Positions 53,878 to 63,563 of a DNA stretch of 64,000 nucleotides are shown piece by piece. Positions within the stretch are counted from its first letter, which is position 1; each line of letters opens with the position of its first letter. Below the pieces are notes generated by a model. It was not told where the DNA came from. It worked only from the letters and a program-made list of their open reading frames with translations, and ran no database searches. The stretch is from Skermanella pratensis (GTDB lineage: Bacteria; Pseudomonadota; Alphaproteobacteria; Azospirillales; Azospirillaceae). The stretch lies in NCBI RefSeq assembly GCF_008843145.1, contig NZ_CP030265.1, forward strand, positions 4,581,001 to 4,645,000, in the 5' to 3' direction. A program made the translations under genes and the position numbers.

Positions 53878-54699
53878 TCAGAAATGCTGGATGCGATACA
53901 AGGTAGTGTCGGCCAGGACCTCGTCCAGGGCCTCGCCCAGGATGCCGGCCCATTCGGCCGCACCATGGCGGGTGTCGATCAGGTCCTGGCGGATCTCCAC
54001 CAGCAGATGGGGCAGGCCCGGCATCACCGCATGGCGGTCGATGGTCGATCCCTCCGTGTCCTTGCCGGTATAGGGTTCGTTGTCGCCCACCACCAGGCGG
54101 GCGTCGACCCGAAGCCGTTCCATCACCGGCACCGGCATCCGGGGATCGCGGTCCCACAGGATGCCGATATGCCAGGGCCGCTCGATACCGTTCATCACGG
54201 GGGTGAAGCTGTGGATCGACACGACCGCCGGAACCTGCCCGCGCCCGCGCAGCCGGTCGATCTCGGCGGCCGCGGTCGAATGATAGGGCCAGAACAGTCC
54301 GTCCACCCGCTGCGCCGCGTCCGCCGGGTCCAGCGCCCGGTTGCCCGGCACCACCACGCCGTCGCTGATCACCGGGATCGAGGTCGGGTCGTCCAGGTCG
54401 CGGTTGAGGTCGATGATCAGGCGGGAATAGCCGGACAGCACGGCCGCCGCGTCCCAGCGCTCCACCAGCGCCCGGGTCACGTCGGCGGCACCGATGTCAT
54501 AAGCGATGTGCCGGGACAGCGCCGTGTCGTCCAGCCCCAGCGTCCCCAGCGACGCGGGCATGGCGTTGGAGGCGTGGTCGCACAGCAGCAGGACCGGCGC
54601 GCGGCCTTCGCGGTTCAGGACCGTCACCGGCGGCGGATCGCCGGGACCGAGCAGCGGCGGCATCGCCGAGGGCTTGGGAGCCGTGGAGGAAGCAGACAT
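53878..54699 (-). CDS. N-formylglutamate amidohydrolase family protein
   Basis: 273 aa. FGase phrases: VLLLCDHASNAMPASLG, AYDIGAADVTRALVERWDA, SRLIIDLNRDLDDPTSIP, VSIHSFTPVMNG and the DRHAVMPGLPHLLVEIRQDLI segment. Zinc-dependent amidohydrolase. Histidine breakdown is the classic role, but no hut genes lie nearby. Forms a pair with the YbdK-type ligase downstream. Confidence 0.92.
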   Translation of the reverse strand: MSASSTAPKPSAMPPLLGPGDPPPVTVLNREGRAPVLLLCDHASNAMPASLGTLGLDDTALSRHIAYDIGAADVTRALVERWDAAAVLSGYSRLIIDLNRDLDDPTSIPVISDGVVVPGNRALDPADAAQRVDGLFWPYHSTAAAEIDRLRGRGQVPAVVSIHSFTPVMNGIERPWHIGILWDRDPRMPVPVMERLRVDARLVVGDNEPYTGKDTEGSTIDRHAVMPGLPHLLVEIRQDLIDTRHGAAEWAGILGEALDEVLADTTLYRIQHF

Positions 54700-54868
54700 G
54701 ACCCTCACTATACCCGAATCGCCGCGCGGCGAAATGCCCCGCGACACTGAAATCCCGGAGCATGGCCGCCCTGACGAATTCCCCTCTTGCCACGGCGCCT
54801 CCGCCGGGTGTCCATGCGCATCCCGCGCGTCTCTTTCCCGGACCAGTTTCCTTCGGAACCCTCCCCCG

Positions 54869-55813
54869 ATGCCCAGCACCCCTCCGGCCACATCCCGAAC
54901 CACGTCGCCAAGCCTGTCCCCCGCCGCCGTCGCGGCCGACCGCGCCGCGCGCATCGCCTTGATCGCCCTGCTGGTCGGCGCGCTGGGCATCGCGCTGTCG
55001 CCGATCTTCGTCCGGCTGAGCGAGATCGGGCCGACCGCCACGGCGTTCTGGCGCATCGGCTTCGCGATGCCGGTGCTGCTGGCGTGGCTGGCGCTGGAGG
55101 GGCGCGGCACGGCGGCACCCCGCCGCCCCTCGACCCGGCGGGACTATCTGCGGCTGACCTGGGCCGGCCTGTTCTTCGCGGGGGACCTGGCGGTCTGGCA
55201 CTGGTCGATCCAGTTCACCTCGGTGGCCAACTCGACCCTGCTCGCCAACTTCGCGCCGATCTTCGTCACGCTGGTGTCCTGGGCGGTGTTCAAGCAGCGC
55301 TTCTCGCGGACGTTCATCGCCGGGCTGGCGCTGGCGATCGGCGGCGCCGTCGTGCTGATGGGCGAAAGCCTGAACCTCAGCCTCAGCCACCTGTTCGGCG
55401 ACGCGCTCGGGGTCGTCACGGCCATGTTCTACGCGGGCTACATCCTGTCGGTCGGCCGGTTGCGGGCGGAGTTCTCGACCGCCACCATCATGACGTGGAC
55501 CGGGCTGGTGACCGGCCTGACCCTGATGCCCATCGCCCTGCTGTCGGGCGAAAGCCTGGTCGCGCCCAGCCTGTACGGCTGGCTGGTGCTGGCCGGCCTG
55601 GGCGTGATCAGCCACGCCGGCGGCCAGAGCCTGATCGCCTACGCCCTGGCCCACCTGCCGCCGGCCTTCTCCTCGGTCAGCCTGCTCCTGCAACCCGCCG
55701 CCGCCGGCGTGTTCGCCTGGATCCTGCTGGACGAACCGCTCAGCGCCTGGCAGGCCGCCGGCGCCGCCATCGTCCTGGCCGGAATCTTCATCGCCCGGCG
55801 GGGCAGCCGGTAA
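54869..55813 (+). CDS. DMT (EamA) family transporter
   Basis: 314 aa, ten predicted helices in two EamA halves (ALSPIFVRLSEIGPTATAFWRIGFAMP and YALAHLPPAFSSVSLLLQPAAAGVFAWILL). Family members export amino acids or metabolites. The ATG at 54869 precedes a ~25-residue polar leader then the first helix. Ends 2 bases from the convergent flagellar-type gene. Confidence 0.9.
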   Translation: MPSTPPATSRTTSPSLSPAAVAADRAARIALIALLVGALGIALSPIFVRLSEIGPTATAFWRIGFAMPVLLAWLALEGRGTAAPRRPSTRRDYLRLTWAGLFFAGDLAVWHWSIQFTSVANSTLLANFAPIFVTLVSWAVFKQRFSRTFIAGLALAIGGAVVLMGESLNLSLSHLFGDALGVVTAMFYAGYILSVGRLRAEFSTATIMTWTGLVTGLTLMPIALLSGESLVAPSLYGWLVLAGLGVISHAGGQSLIAYALAHLPPAFSSVSLLLQPAAAGVFAWILLDEPLSAWQAAGAAIVLAGIFIARRGSR

Positions 55814-55815
55814 GC

Positions 55816-57417
55816 CTAAAGCAGTTCCTCGACCGCGACGGCGACCTGGTCCTCGATGATGACGATCCGCCCCTTGGCGACCGCCCGGTCGTTGACCAGG
55901 ATATCGACCTGCTCATCGACCCTGCGGTCCAGTTCAAGCACCGCTCCCCGGCCGATCCGCAGAAGATCCGCTATGGTCATGTCGGTTCCGCCGATCACGA
56001 CCGAGACGCGCATCCTGACCTCGCCCAGGGCCGCGAAGTCCAGTTTCGGGACGGCTGGCGCCGATTCCACCTCGGACGTCGCCGTCCCGTCCAGGGCTTC
56101 GGTCATGGTCGCATCCTCTCCAAAAATGGTGATCCGGTCCACTTCCAGTGTCCGGAGATTGTTGCGTCCGCCGATCCGGCCGAGGGCGACGGTGATCCCG
56201 CCGGCCTTGGCTCGGACCGGGCCGCGCAGAGGGACGGGACTTCCGGGCCTCCAGGCCGCGACTTCGGCGAGTCTCCGCGCCACGCCGTCGGCCACGACGC
56301 GCAGCCGGGCATCGGCTTTCAGCAGGTGCTCCCGCATCCCTGCGGCCCAGAATGGGTCGTGGCCGAACTTCTCGCCCTCGAACCGGCGGGAAAGCCGGGC
56401 GCGGAAAGGCTCCAGCGCCGCGGATGGCAGAATCAGGTCGAACCGGTGGCCGGCGCCCCGCCCCAGCCGGAAATCGACCACGATGGCCGTGTTGGCCGGC
56501 CGGTCGATGGTGACGAAGCGGGGATCGTCCAGCAGCCGGCCCAGCTCGAAGCGGCCGGGAGCGATCGGTTCCAGCGAGTCCCCCAGGCTGGCGAGCAGCG
56601 TTTCGCAGAAGATCGCGAAGGCTGCCCGCTCCATGCCAGTGGAAGCCGTGCCGGTGGAAGCCACCGACGCCGCGTCCTCCGGCGGGTCCGGATCGCCCAG
56701 CACCAAGTCGGCGATCACCCCGGTCGAGCCGCGCCCGGCGGCCAGCATCCCGGAATGGTCCCAATCGACGCAGCGGAAGATTCCGTACAGCGCCCGCCTC
56801 CGGTCCGGCTCATGGAGATAATCCCCCAGCCGGACCGCTCGGATCCCATGCAGCGACAGGACGGCGCGCTCGCCGCACAGTTCGGCCAGACCCATCTGGA
56901 ACAGCCGGACGAAGCGGTCCAGCGCCACCTCCAGCATGGGAAGCCGTCCGACCGAAACGGCGCTGCCGTTGACCAGGGCCAGCAGGCTCTCGACCATACC
57001 TTCAGTCCTGTCATCAAGGGCCGCGCTTCCGGTGCCGCCGCCGGCCCGTTCCGTATCCGCGGCGCTCTCCGGTTCCGGCTGCGCGGGCGGTTCGGGAACA
57101 TGCAGGCCCTCGGGCAGGGCAGCCAGCACCGCGGCGAAGTGTCTCGCCCCCGCAGTCTCCGGGCGGCTGCGCATGTCTTCCCCAATCGCGCGTTCCAGAC
57201 GCTCGCGGACGTGTGGCGCAAGGTCGCGGGACCGCCGCATCCGGCCGAGCACCAGCGCCCGCCGTTCGGCATCCATTCCTGAAAGGATGGCGGCGGCACG
57301 ATCGGGCTGCACCATGAACAGCGCCGCCGCGACGGCCTGGGGCCGCTCGGCCGCCAAGTATTCGGCGATTCGACCATTAGGCTGGTCAATCAAACCGCCG
57401 TGGTGAATGTCCGCCAT
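55816..57417 (-). CDS. Fused flagellar switch-type protein: FliG-like, FliM and FliN (SpoA) domains
   Basis: 533 aa. N-terminus (about 10-85): helical repeat RPQAVAAALFMVQPDRAAAIL and then VLGRM, like the FliG armadillo/MgtE-N unit. About 135-375 follows the FliM middle domain: LPMLEVALDRFVRLFQMGLAEL, a CVDWDHSGMLAAGRGSTGVI region, and FDLILPSAALEPFRARL. About 458-530 is a SpoA/FliN domain: LGEVRMRVSVVIGGTDMTIADLL, then LDRRVDEQVDILVND and AKGRIVIIEDQ. FliM's CheY-binding N-peptide is absent. No other flagellar or type III genes are near, so it is an orphan. It might act in motility or as a docking part in another rotary or secretion device. Confidence 0.78.
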   Translation of the reverse strand: MADIHHGGLIDQPNGRIAEYLAAERPQAVAAALFMVQPDRAAAILSGMDAERRALVLGRMRRSRDLAPHVRERLERAIGEDMRSRPETAGARHFAAVLAALPEGLHVPEPPAQPEPESAADTERAGGGTGSAALDDRTEGMVESLLALVNGSAVSVGRLPMLEVALDRFVRLFQMGLAELCGERAVLSLHGIRAVRLGDYLHEPDRRRALYGIFRCVDWDHSGMLAAGRGSTGVIADLVLGDPDPPEDAASVASTGTASTGMERAAFAIFCETLLASLGDSLEPIAPGRFELGRLLDDPRFVTIDRPANTAIVVDFRLGRGAGHRFDLILPSAALEPFRARLSRRFEGEKFGHDPFWAAGMREHLLKADARLRVVADGVARRLAEVAAWRPGSPVPLRGPVRAKAGGITVALGRIGGRNNLRTLEVDRITIFGEDATMTEALDGTATSEVESAPAVPKLDFAALGEVRMRVSVVIGGTDMTIADLLRIGRGAVLELDRRVDEQVDILVNDRAVAKGRIVIIEDQVAVAVEELL

Positions 57418-57595
57418 GGGGATTACCGGATCTGGCCTTTTCTTCCCGGACCTTGTAACGGATTCCGTTAAAATACGGCGAACGCGGCTCCCTCCCCCGC
57501 TGCGGTGCCGATCGAACCCTCTGGCGGAACGTTCAGTCTGGTATTACCATGACAACCCCTATCGAACGAAGATCCGGCCCGGAGGAAGGCGCCAA

Positions 57596-58372
57596 GTGAC
57601 CGAGACGAGCGAAGCGGCCGAACCCGTCGCCAAGGCCGGCGCGGACCGCGTTTCCGACAGGGTCGCGACGAAGCTCCTTGACATGATCGCCCGCGGCGAG
57701 CTGACGCCCGGCCAGCGGCTCCCGGGGGAGCGGCAGCTTGCCGAGCAGATGCAGGTCAGCCGGGTCTCGGTCCGAGCGGCTTTGCAGCAGCTGAAGACGC
57801 AGGGGTTCCTGGCTGCCGTCCAGGGCGGCGGCACGCGGGTGCTCTCCACCGCCGGCGACATGGACCCGGCGCTGACCGAGATGATCCGGGTCAAGTTCGA
57901 CAATCTCTACGACCTGGCGGAAATCCGCGTGATCCTGGAGTCCTGGGCGGCCCGCCGCGCCGCGGTGAACGCCACGCCCGAGCAGGTGGCCGAGATCGGC
58001 CGGACCGTCGTCGCCATGGCGCAGCCGTCGCGCGGCAAGCTGCGGGCGACCGACGACGTGGACTTCCATATCGCGATCGGCAAGGCGGCGGGCAGCCCGG
58101 TCTACATGCATATCCTCTCCGTCATCCGCGACACCCTGACGCAGATGCTGGAGTTCCATCGCCACGAGCTGTTCGAGCGGTCCGAGGACAAGATCGTGCT
58201 GGCCCAGCACCGGGCGATCCACCGTGCCATCGACCGGCACGACCCGGACGCCGCCGCGGCCGCCATGACGGCCCACCTGACCTGGGTGCTCGACCACTAC
58301 CACGCCGCCCGGCGCCGCCGGGACGAGGCCGGCGCGGAAAAGCCGCCGGTGGCGGACGCCACCGCCGGATGA
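57596..58372 (+). CDS. GntR/FadR family transcriptional regulator
   Basis: 258 aa. Winged HTH (about 25-95: RVATKLLDMIARGELTPGQRLPGERQLAEQMQVSRVSVRAAL) and FCD ligand domain (about 110-240) with metal-binding His in DVDFHIAIGKAAGS, QHRAIHRAI and the AMTAHLTWVLDHY region. Begins with GTG at 57596 behind GGAGGAAG. The FCD subfamily often controls carboxylate or sugar-acid genes, and the glycolate oxidase genes a few kb away are a plausible target (LldR/GlcC-like), which is inference. Confidence 0.92.
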   Translation: MTETSEAAEPVAKAGADRVSDRVATKLLDMIARGELTPGQRLPGERQLAEQMQVSRVSVRAALQQLKTQGFLAAVQGGGTRVLSTAGDMDPALTEMIRVKFDNLYDLAEIRVILESWAARRAAVNATPEQVAEIGRTVVAMAQPSRGKLRATDDVDFHIAIGKAAGSPVYMHILSVIRDTLTQMLEFHRHELFERSEDKIVLAQHRAIHRAIDRHDPDAAAAAMTAHLTWVLDHYHAARRRRDEAGAEKPPVADATAG

Positions 58373-58378
58373 GCGGCC

Positions 58379-59194
58379 TCAATCCCGGCGCTGCGGAACC
58401 GCGCCACCCACCGCCCGGGTGATCTCCCCGGCGGCGCGGCCGACAAGGACTCCCAGTTCGGCGATCCGCCCGTCGGGGATCCGGACGGCTGGGCCGGAGA
58501 TCGAAAGCGCGCAGAGCGGCCTTCCATGCTCGTCGTGGACCGCGGCCGCCACGCAGCGCAGCCCGACCGAGTGCTCCTCGTCGTCGATGGCGAAGCCGCG
58601 CTTCCGGGTGGCGGCCAGGTCCCTCGCCAGTTCGTCCGGCCCGGTCAGCGTCCGGTCGGTGATCCGCCTCAGCGGCAGGCTCTTCAGCACCGCGAGCGCC
58701 TCCTCCTCCGGCAGGGCCGCCAGCAGGGCCTTGCCGACGCCCGAGCAGTAGAGCGGCGCGCGCGTGCCCGGCTGGGACAGCGCCCGCATCATCTTCCGGC
58801 ATTCGACCTGGGTCAGGATGACCGCCTCGCCCTTGTCCTCGACCGCGAGGTTGACGGTTTCGCCCGATTCCTCCATCAGGCGCCGCATGACCGGGCGGGC
58901 GATCAGGGCATGGTTCCGCCGGCGCAGGAAGGCGCCGCCCACGGTGAAGGCCTGCACGCCGATGAACCAGCGCCCCCGGTCCTCGTCGAACGCCACGTAG
59001 CCCCGCTGCTCCAGGTTCTTGAGCAGCCGGTGCGCGGTGCTGGGCGGCTGGCCCGTCAAGGCCGCCAGCTCGGCGGAGCCGACGCCGTCCCCGGCCGCCG
59101 CGATGCACTCCAGCAGGTCGAGCGACCGGCTCAGCGCCTGGACCGGACCGGCGGCTTCCGCCCTGGCCCCCTGTTGCCCGTGATCCCCGTCCAA
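58379..59194 (-). CDS. IclR family transcriptional regulator
   Basis: 271 aa from a TTG at 59194 preceded by GGCGGAG. HTH about 25-85 (ALSRSLDLLECIAAAGDGVGSAELAALTGQPPSTAHRLLKNLEQRGYV), IclR effector domain about 100-255 with LYCSGVGKALLAAL, DEEHSVGLRCVAAAV and LCALSISGPAVRI. No ATG start lies in the right place and the next in-frame one is far upstream, so TTG is the best choice. Its convergent neighbour is the GntR gene and its divergent neighbour is pyk. Confidence 0.88.
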   Translation of the reverse strand: MDGDHGQQGARAEAAGPVQALSRSLDLLECIAAAGDGVGSAELAALTGQPPSTAHRLLKNLEQRGYVAFDEDRGRWFIGVQAFTVGGAFLRRRNHALIARPVMRRLMEESGETVNLAVEDKGEAVILTQVECRKMMRALSQPGTRAPLYCSGVGKALLAALPEEEALAVLKSLPLRRITDRTLTGPDELARDLAATRKRGFAIDDEEHSVGLRCVAAAVHDEHGRPLCALSISGPAVRIPDGRIAELGVLVGRAAGEITRAVGGAVPQRRD

Positions 59195-59479
59195 AGCCGC
59201 TCCGCCGTTCTGGAAAAACCGATCTCCTGTGCCCGTTCTCCTGTGTAGGGGCTGCCGCGGACCGGCGCAACCGGGCGATACGGCGGGTTCCGGCCCGCCG
59301 GCCGGGCAGGCGGCACGGCATTGACATTCCGGCATCGGGCGGCAAGTTTTGGCTCGGCAGTGCTCCATCCTAGGCACCCGTCCGTTTCGGAATGACCGGA
59401 CACCCGCATTGTTGATCATCCGACGCCTCCAGCCGGGGCGAAGCCTCCTGAACCAAGATCCGCGCGAGAAGGGACTCAC

Positions 59480-60931
59480 ATGAAACGCAAGGCCAGTTCG
59501 ATCCGGCGTTCCCGCTCGACCAAGATCGTCGCGACGCTCGGGCCGGGCACGTCCTCGCCGGAGCGTATCCACGCCCTGTTCGAGGCCGGCGTCGACGTGT
59601 TCCGCCTCAACTTCAGCCATGGCGTCCAGGAGGACCACGGCACCCGGCTGGAAATCCTGCGGGCCCTGGAGAAAGAGACCGGCCGGCCGATCTGCATCAT
59701 GGCGGACCTGCAGGGGCCGAAGCTTCGCGTGGGCCGTTTCGCCGGAGGTCCGATCAAGCTGAGCCCCGGCATGAGGTTCCGGCTGGACCTGTCCGACGAG
59801 CCGGGCGACGAGACCAGGGTCAAGCTGCCCCACCCGGAGATCTTCGAGGCGCTGACCCCCGACACCGACCTGCTGCTCGACGACGGCAGGGTCCGCCTGC
59901 GCGTGCTGAGCTGCGGCCCCGGCCATGCCGAGACCGAAGTGGTCACCGGCACCCAGCTTTCCGATCGCAAGGGCGTCAACGTCCCGAACGTCGTGCTGCC
60001 TCTCTCGCCGCTGACCCCCAAGGACCGCGACGACCTGCGCTACGCGCTCGACATCGGCGTGGACTGGGTGGCGCTCAGCTTCGTCCAGCGGCCGGAGGAC
60101 GTCGCCGAGGCGCGCCGGCTGATCGCCAACCGGGCGGCGCTTCTGGTCAAGCTGGAGAAGCCCTCGGCCATCACCCACCTGGACGAGCTGGTCGAGATGG
60201 CCGACGGCATCATGGTCGCGCGCGGCGACCTGGGCGTCGAGATGCCGGCCGAGGACGTGCCGAGCATCCAGAAGCGGATCATCCGCGAATCGCGCATGGC
60301 CGGCAAGCCGGTGATCGTCGCGACCCAGATGCTGGAATCCATGATCGGCTCCCCGGCCCCGACCCGGGCCGAGGCGTCGGATGTCGCAACCGCCGTCTAC
60401 GACGGCGCCGACGCCGTGATGCTGTCGGCGGAAACCGCGACCGGCGCATACCCGATCGAGGCCGTTTCGATCATGGACCGAATCGCCCGCCGGGTCGAGC
60501 ACGACCCCCTGTACCGTGCCATCATGGACGCCCAGCACCCCGACCCGCAGCGGACCTCGGCGGACGCGATCACCGCGGCGGCCCGCCAAGTCGCGCACAC
60601 GGTTTCGGCCGCCTGCATCGTGACCTACACGACCTCCGGCTCGACGGCGCTGCGCGCGGTCCGCGAGCGGCCGGACGTGCCGATCCTGTGCCTAACATCC
60701 AGATTGGAGACCGCGCGCCGGCTGGTGCTCTCCTATGGGGTCCACAGCGTCAATACGGGCGACGTCACCACCTTCGCCGAGATGGTCCAGAAGGCCTCGC
60801 GCATCGCCTTCCAGGACGGCATCGCCACCGAGGGCCAGCGGCTGGTGATCACCGCCGGCATCCCCTTCGGCACCCCCGGCAACACCAACGTCCTGCGCAT
60901 CGCCTGGGTCGAGGGCGACAGCCAGACGTGA
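59480..60931 (+). CDS. pyk: Pyruvate kinase
   Basis: 483 aa. Final step of glycolysis. N-terminal RRSRSTKIVATLGPGTSSPERI and LNFSHG, the ADLQGPKLRVG substrate region, LVKLEKPSAI then MVARGDLGVEMPAEDVPSIQK active-site segment and the C-terminal allosteric-type domain. Complete with no odd residues. ATG 59480 with GAAGGGAC upstream. Confidence 0.97.
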   Translation: MKRKASSIRRSRSTKIVATLGPGTSSPERIHALFEAGVDVFRLNFSHGVQEDHGTRLEILRALEKETGRPICIMADLQGPKLRVGRFAGGPIKLSPGMRFRLDLSDEPGDETRVKLPHPEIFEALTPDTDLLLDDGRVRLRVLSCGPGHAETEVVTGTQLSDRKGVNVPNVVLPLSPLTPKDRDDLRYALDIGVDWVALSFVQRPEDVAEARRLIANRAALLVKLEKPSAITHLDELVEMADGIMVARGDLGVEMPAEDVPSIQKRIIRESRMAGKPVIVATQMLESMIGSPAPTRAEASDVATAVYDGADAVMLSAETATGAYPIEAVSIMDRIARRVEHDPLYRAIMDAQHPDPQRTSADAITAAARQVAHTVSAACIVTYTTSGSTALRAVRERPDVPILCLTSRLETARRLVLSYGVHSVNTGDVTTFAEMVQKASRIAFQDGIATEGQRLVITAGIPFGTPGNTNVLRIAWVEGDSQT

Positions 60932-60949
60932 CGCTGCCGGGTCTCCCGG

Positions 60950-62293
60950 CTACTCCGCCGCCTGCACCTGCCGGGCCGCCTTCGGCCGCGTGACGAAGGC
61001 CGGGTTGCCCTCCAGGGCCTCCGGCAGCGGACCGCCGGTGGCCCAGTCCAGCAGTTCGACCGTATGGACGATCGGGATACCGGTGCCGGACCCGATCTGG
61101 GTCATGCAGCCGATGTTGCCGGCGGCGATCACCTGGGGCCTGGTGCTCTCGATGTTGTGGACCTTGCGGTCCCGCAGCTTCGTCGCGATCTCCGGCTGGA
61201 GCAGGTTGTAGGTGCCGGCCGAGCCGCAGCACAGGTGCCCTTCCGGCACTTCGCGGATCTGGAAGCCCGCGGTGCCCAGCAAGGCGCGCGGCGGCGTCTT
61301 GATCTTCTGTCCGTGCTGCATCGAGCAGGCGGAATGATAGGCCACCACCTGCCCCGTCTCGACCACCGGCTCGCCCAGGCCCAGCTCGGCCATGAACTCG
61401 GTGACGTCCTTCGTCAGCGCCGAGATGCGCGCCGCCTTGTCGGCCATCTCCGTGTCCTCGCGGAACATGAAGCCGTAATCCTTGACGGTCGTTCCGCAGC
61501 CGGACGTGTTGATCACGATGGCATCCAGGCCGCCCCGCTCGATCTCGCGGGTCCAGGCCAGGATGTTGGCGCGGGCGAAACCGTGGCTGCTGTCGGTCTG
61601 GCCCAGATGGTGGTTCAGGGCGCCGCAGCACCCCGCCCCCTTGGCCACCACCACCTCGACGCCGTGGCGGGTCAGCAGGCGGACGGTGGACTCGTTGATC
61701 GCGGTGTTCAGCACCTGCTGGGCGCAGCCGTTCAGGATGGCGACGCGCTTCCGCCGCGTTCCCTCGGCCGGAATGACCTGCGGCTTGTCCACGGCGCTGG
61801 GACCGGGAATCCGCTTCGGCGCCAATGCCAGCATGCCCTTCAGCTTCCCGGGCAGCACGCCCGCGAACGGCCGCCCGGCCCGCGCCGCCATCAGCGCCAT
61901 GCGGAACAGGCCCGGACGCGGCAGGACAATCGCCAGCATCCTGCGCATCAGCCGGTCCGCCGCCGGGCGGCGGTAGGTCTTCTCGATATGGGCGCGGCCG
62001 TGGTCGACCAGGTGCATGTAATGCACGCCGGACGGACAGGTGGTCATGCACGACAGGCAGGACAGGCAGCGGTCGATATGCTTGACCACCTGCTCGGTCG
62101 CCGGCTTGTCGTTCTCCAGCATGTCCTTCATCAGGTAGATCCGGCCGCGCGGACTGTCCAGCTCGTCGCCCAGCAGGACATAGGTCGGGCAGGTCGCGGT
62201 ACAGAAGCCGCAATGGACGCAGGCGCGCAGGATCTTTTCGGACTCGCGGACATCGGCGTCGGCGAGTTGGGCGAGGGAGAAATTGGTCTGCAT
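60950..62293 (-). CDS. glcF: Glycolate oxidase iron-sulfur subunit
   Basis: 447 aa. Two 4Fe-4S motifs: CVHCGFCTATCPTY and CLSCLSCMTTCPSG. Two CCG domains follow: CAQQVLN...GAGCCGAL and YHSACSMQHGQKI...GHLCCGSAG. Passes electrons from the flavin subunit to the respiratory chain. Start ATG 62293, 14 bases after glcE. Last gene of glcDEF. Confidence 0.96.
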   Translation of the reverse strand: MQTNFSLAQLADADVRESEKILRACVHCGFCTATCPTYVLLGDELDSPRGRIYLMKDMLENDKPATEQVVKHIDRCLSCLSCMTTCPSGVHYMHLVDHGRAHIEKTYRRPAADRLMRRMLAIVLPRPGLFRMALMAARAGRPFAGVLPGKLKGMLALAPKRIPGPSAVDKPQVIPAEGTRRKRVAILNGCAQQVLNTAINESTVRLLTRHGVEVVVAKGAGCCGALNHHLGQTDSSHGFARANILAWTREIERGGLDAIVINTSGCGTTVKDYGFMFREDTEMADKAARISALTKDVTEFMAELGLGEPVVETGQVVAYHSACSMQHGQKIKTPPRALLGTAGFQIREVPEGHLCCGSAGTYNLLQPEIATKLRDRKVHNIESTRPQVIAAGNIGCMTQIGSGTGIPIVHTVELLDWATGGPLPEALEGNPAFVTRPKAARQVQAAE

Positions 62294-62307
62294 GGCGGTT
62301 CTCCGCG

Positions 62308-63555
62308 TCAGACCCCGGCGTACATGCGGCCGGGATTGAAGATGCGCTTGGGGTCCAGGGTTTCCTTGACGCGGGCGGACAAGGCCGCCAGCGGGGCCGG
62401 CTGGGGATGGAAGACGTCGACCGAGGCCCGGACGGTGTCGGGCGCCCGGACCAGCGTGGCGTGGCCGCCGCCCGACCCTCCGCCCAGGCCGATCGCGCCG
62501 CGCACGGCATGCTGCCCCGCCGCCTCGGCGCCGGGATCGACGGCGAGCCAGATCAGCCCGCCGCCCCAGTCGAAATAGGCATCCGAGCCGGGCAGCCGGC
62601 CCTTGAGATCCGCCACCACCCGGGCGCCGTCGGCGGGCGGCACGGACAGGCGCCAGACAAACCTTTCCGGTTGAGAAACGAACGGCTTGACGTCCCGGAG
62701 CGCGGCCCAGAAGGCGAGCGACGGCTCGCGTTCCAGGAACTCCACCGTCCCGAAGCCGCCGAGCAGGTCGCGCAGCTTGCCGGCCCGGTACTCGATCGAC
62801 GGGCCGAAACCTTCCAGCCGGATCGCGGTCGCGGCGCCACCCGACTCCCTGGCGCCCAGCTCCTCGATGCCCAAGCCGCCGGCCAGCGACGCCGGGACAT
62901 GGGCGGCCCCGGCGACCTCGTAGGGACTTTGCAGGGCCAGCGCCATCACCCGTATGGCATTCGCGTCGTCCAGCGCGCGGACCAGCACGGTGCGGGTGTC
63001 CTCCGGGGCCGGAAGCACCTTCAGGGTGACCTCCGTCAGCACCGTCAGAGTCCCGTAGGCGCCGGCCACCAGCTTCGGCAGGTCGTAGCCGGTGACGTTC
63101 TTGACCACCCTGCCGCCGGCCTTGAAGGCCTCGCCGCGCCCGCTGATCGCCTGGAAGCCCAGGAAATGATCGCGCACCGCACCCGCCTTGACCCGGCGCG
63201 GCCCGGCCAGATTGCACGAGACCACGCCGCCGATCGTCTGCCGTCCGGCCTCGCCGCCCAGCAGCGGACCGAAGTCGGTCGGTTCGAAGGCGAACTGCTG
63301 ACGGTTCTCGGCCAGCAGGGCCTCGAGTTCGGGGAGCGGCGTCCCGGCCCGGGCCGACAGCACCAGTTCCTCCGGCTCGTACAGGGTCACCCCGGTCAGG
63401 GCCGCGAGGTCGAGGGTATGGGTCGCCTGGAAAGGCCGTCCCAGCGCCCGCTTGCTGCCGCTCCCCACCAGTTCCAGCGGGGTTTCCTCGGAAATGGCCC
63501 AGCGGACGGCCTCCAGGGCCTGGTCCGCATCCGCGGGTTTCAAATGTGTCTTCAT
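62308..63555 (-). CDS. glcE: Glycolate oxidase FAD-binding subunit
   Basis: 415 aa. FAD-binding_4 fold: ETPLELVGSGSKRALG, ALTGVTLYEPEELVLSARAGTPL, and GGEAGRQTIGGVVSCNLAGPRRVKAGAVRDH. Ends DPKRIFNPGRMYAGV, as in the family. Smaller than GlcD and paired with it and GlcF in a membrane-linked complex oxidising glycolate to glyoxylate. 8 bases from glcD. Confidence 0.95.
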   Translation of the reverse strand: MKTHLKPADADQALEAVRWAISEETPLELVGSGSKRALGRPFQATHTLDLAALTGVTLYEPEELVLSARAGTPLPELEALLAENRQQFAFEPTDFGPLLGGEAGRQTIGGVVSCNLAGPRRVKAGAVRDHFLGFQAISGRGEAFKAGGRVVKNVTGYDLPKLVAGAYGTLTVLTEVTLKVLPAPEDTRTVLVRALDDANAIRVMALALQSPYEVAGAAHVPASLAGGLGIEELGARESGGAATAIRLEGFGPSIEYRAGKLRDLLGGFGTVEFLEREPSLAFWAALRDVKPFVSQPERFVWRLSVPPADGARVVADLKGRLPGSDAYFDWGGGLIWLAVDPGAEAAGQHAVRGAIGLGGGSGGGHATLVRAPDTVRASVDVFHPQPAPLAALSARVKETLDPKRIFNPGRMYAGV

Positions 63556-63563
63556 GCCGGACC

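Noticed and set aside
57514-57530. LexA box before the GntR gene
   Set aside because: GAAC and GAAC are present but nine bases apart instead of seven.
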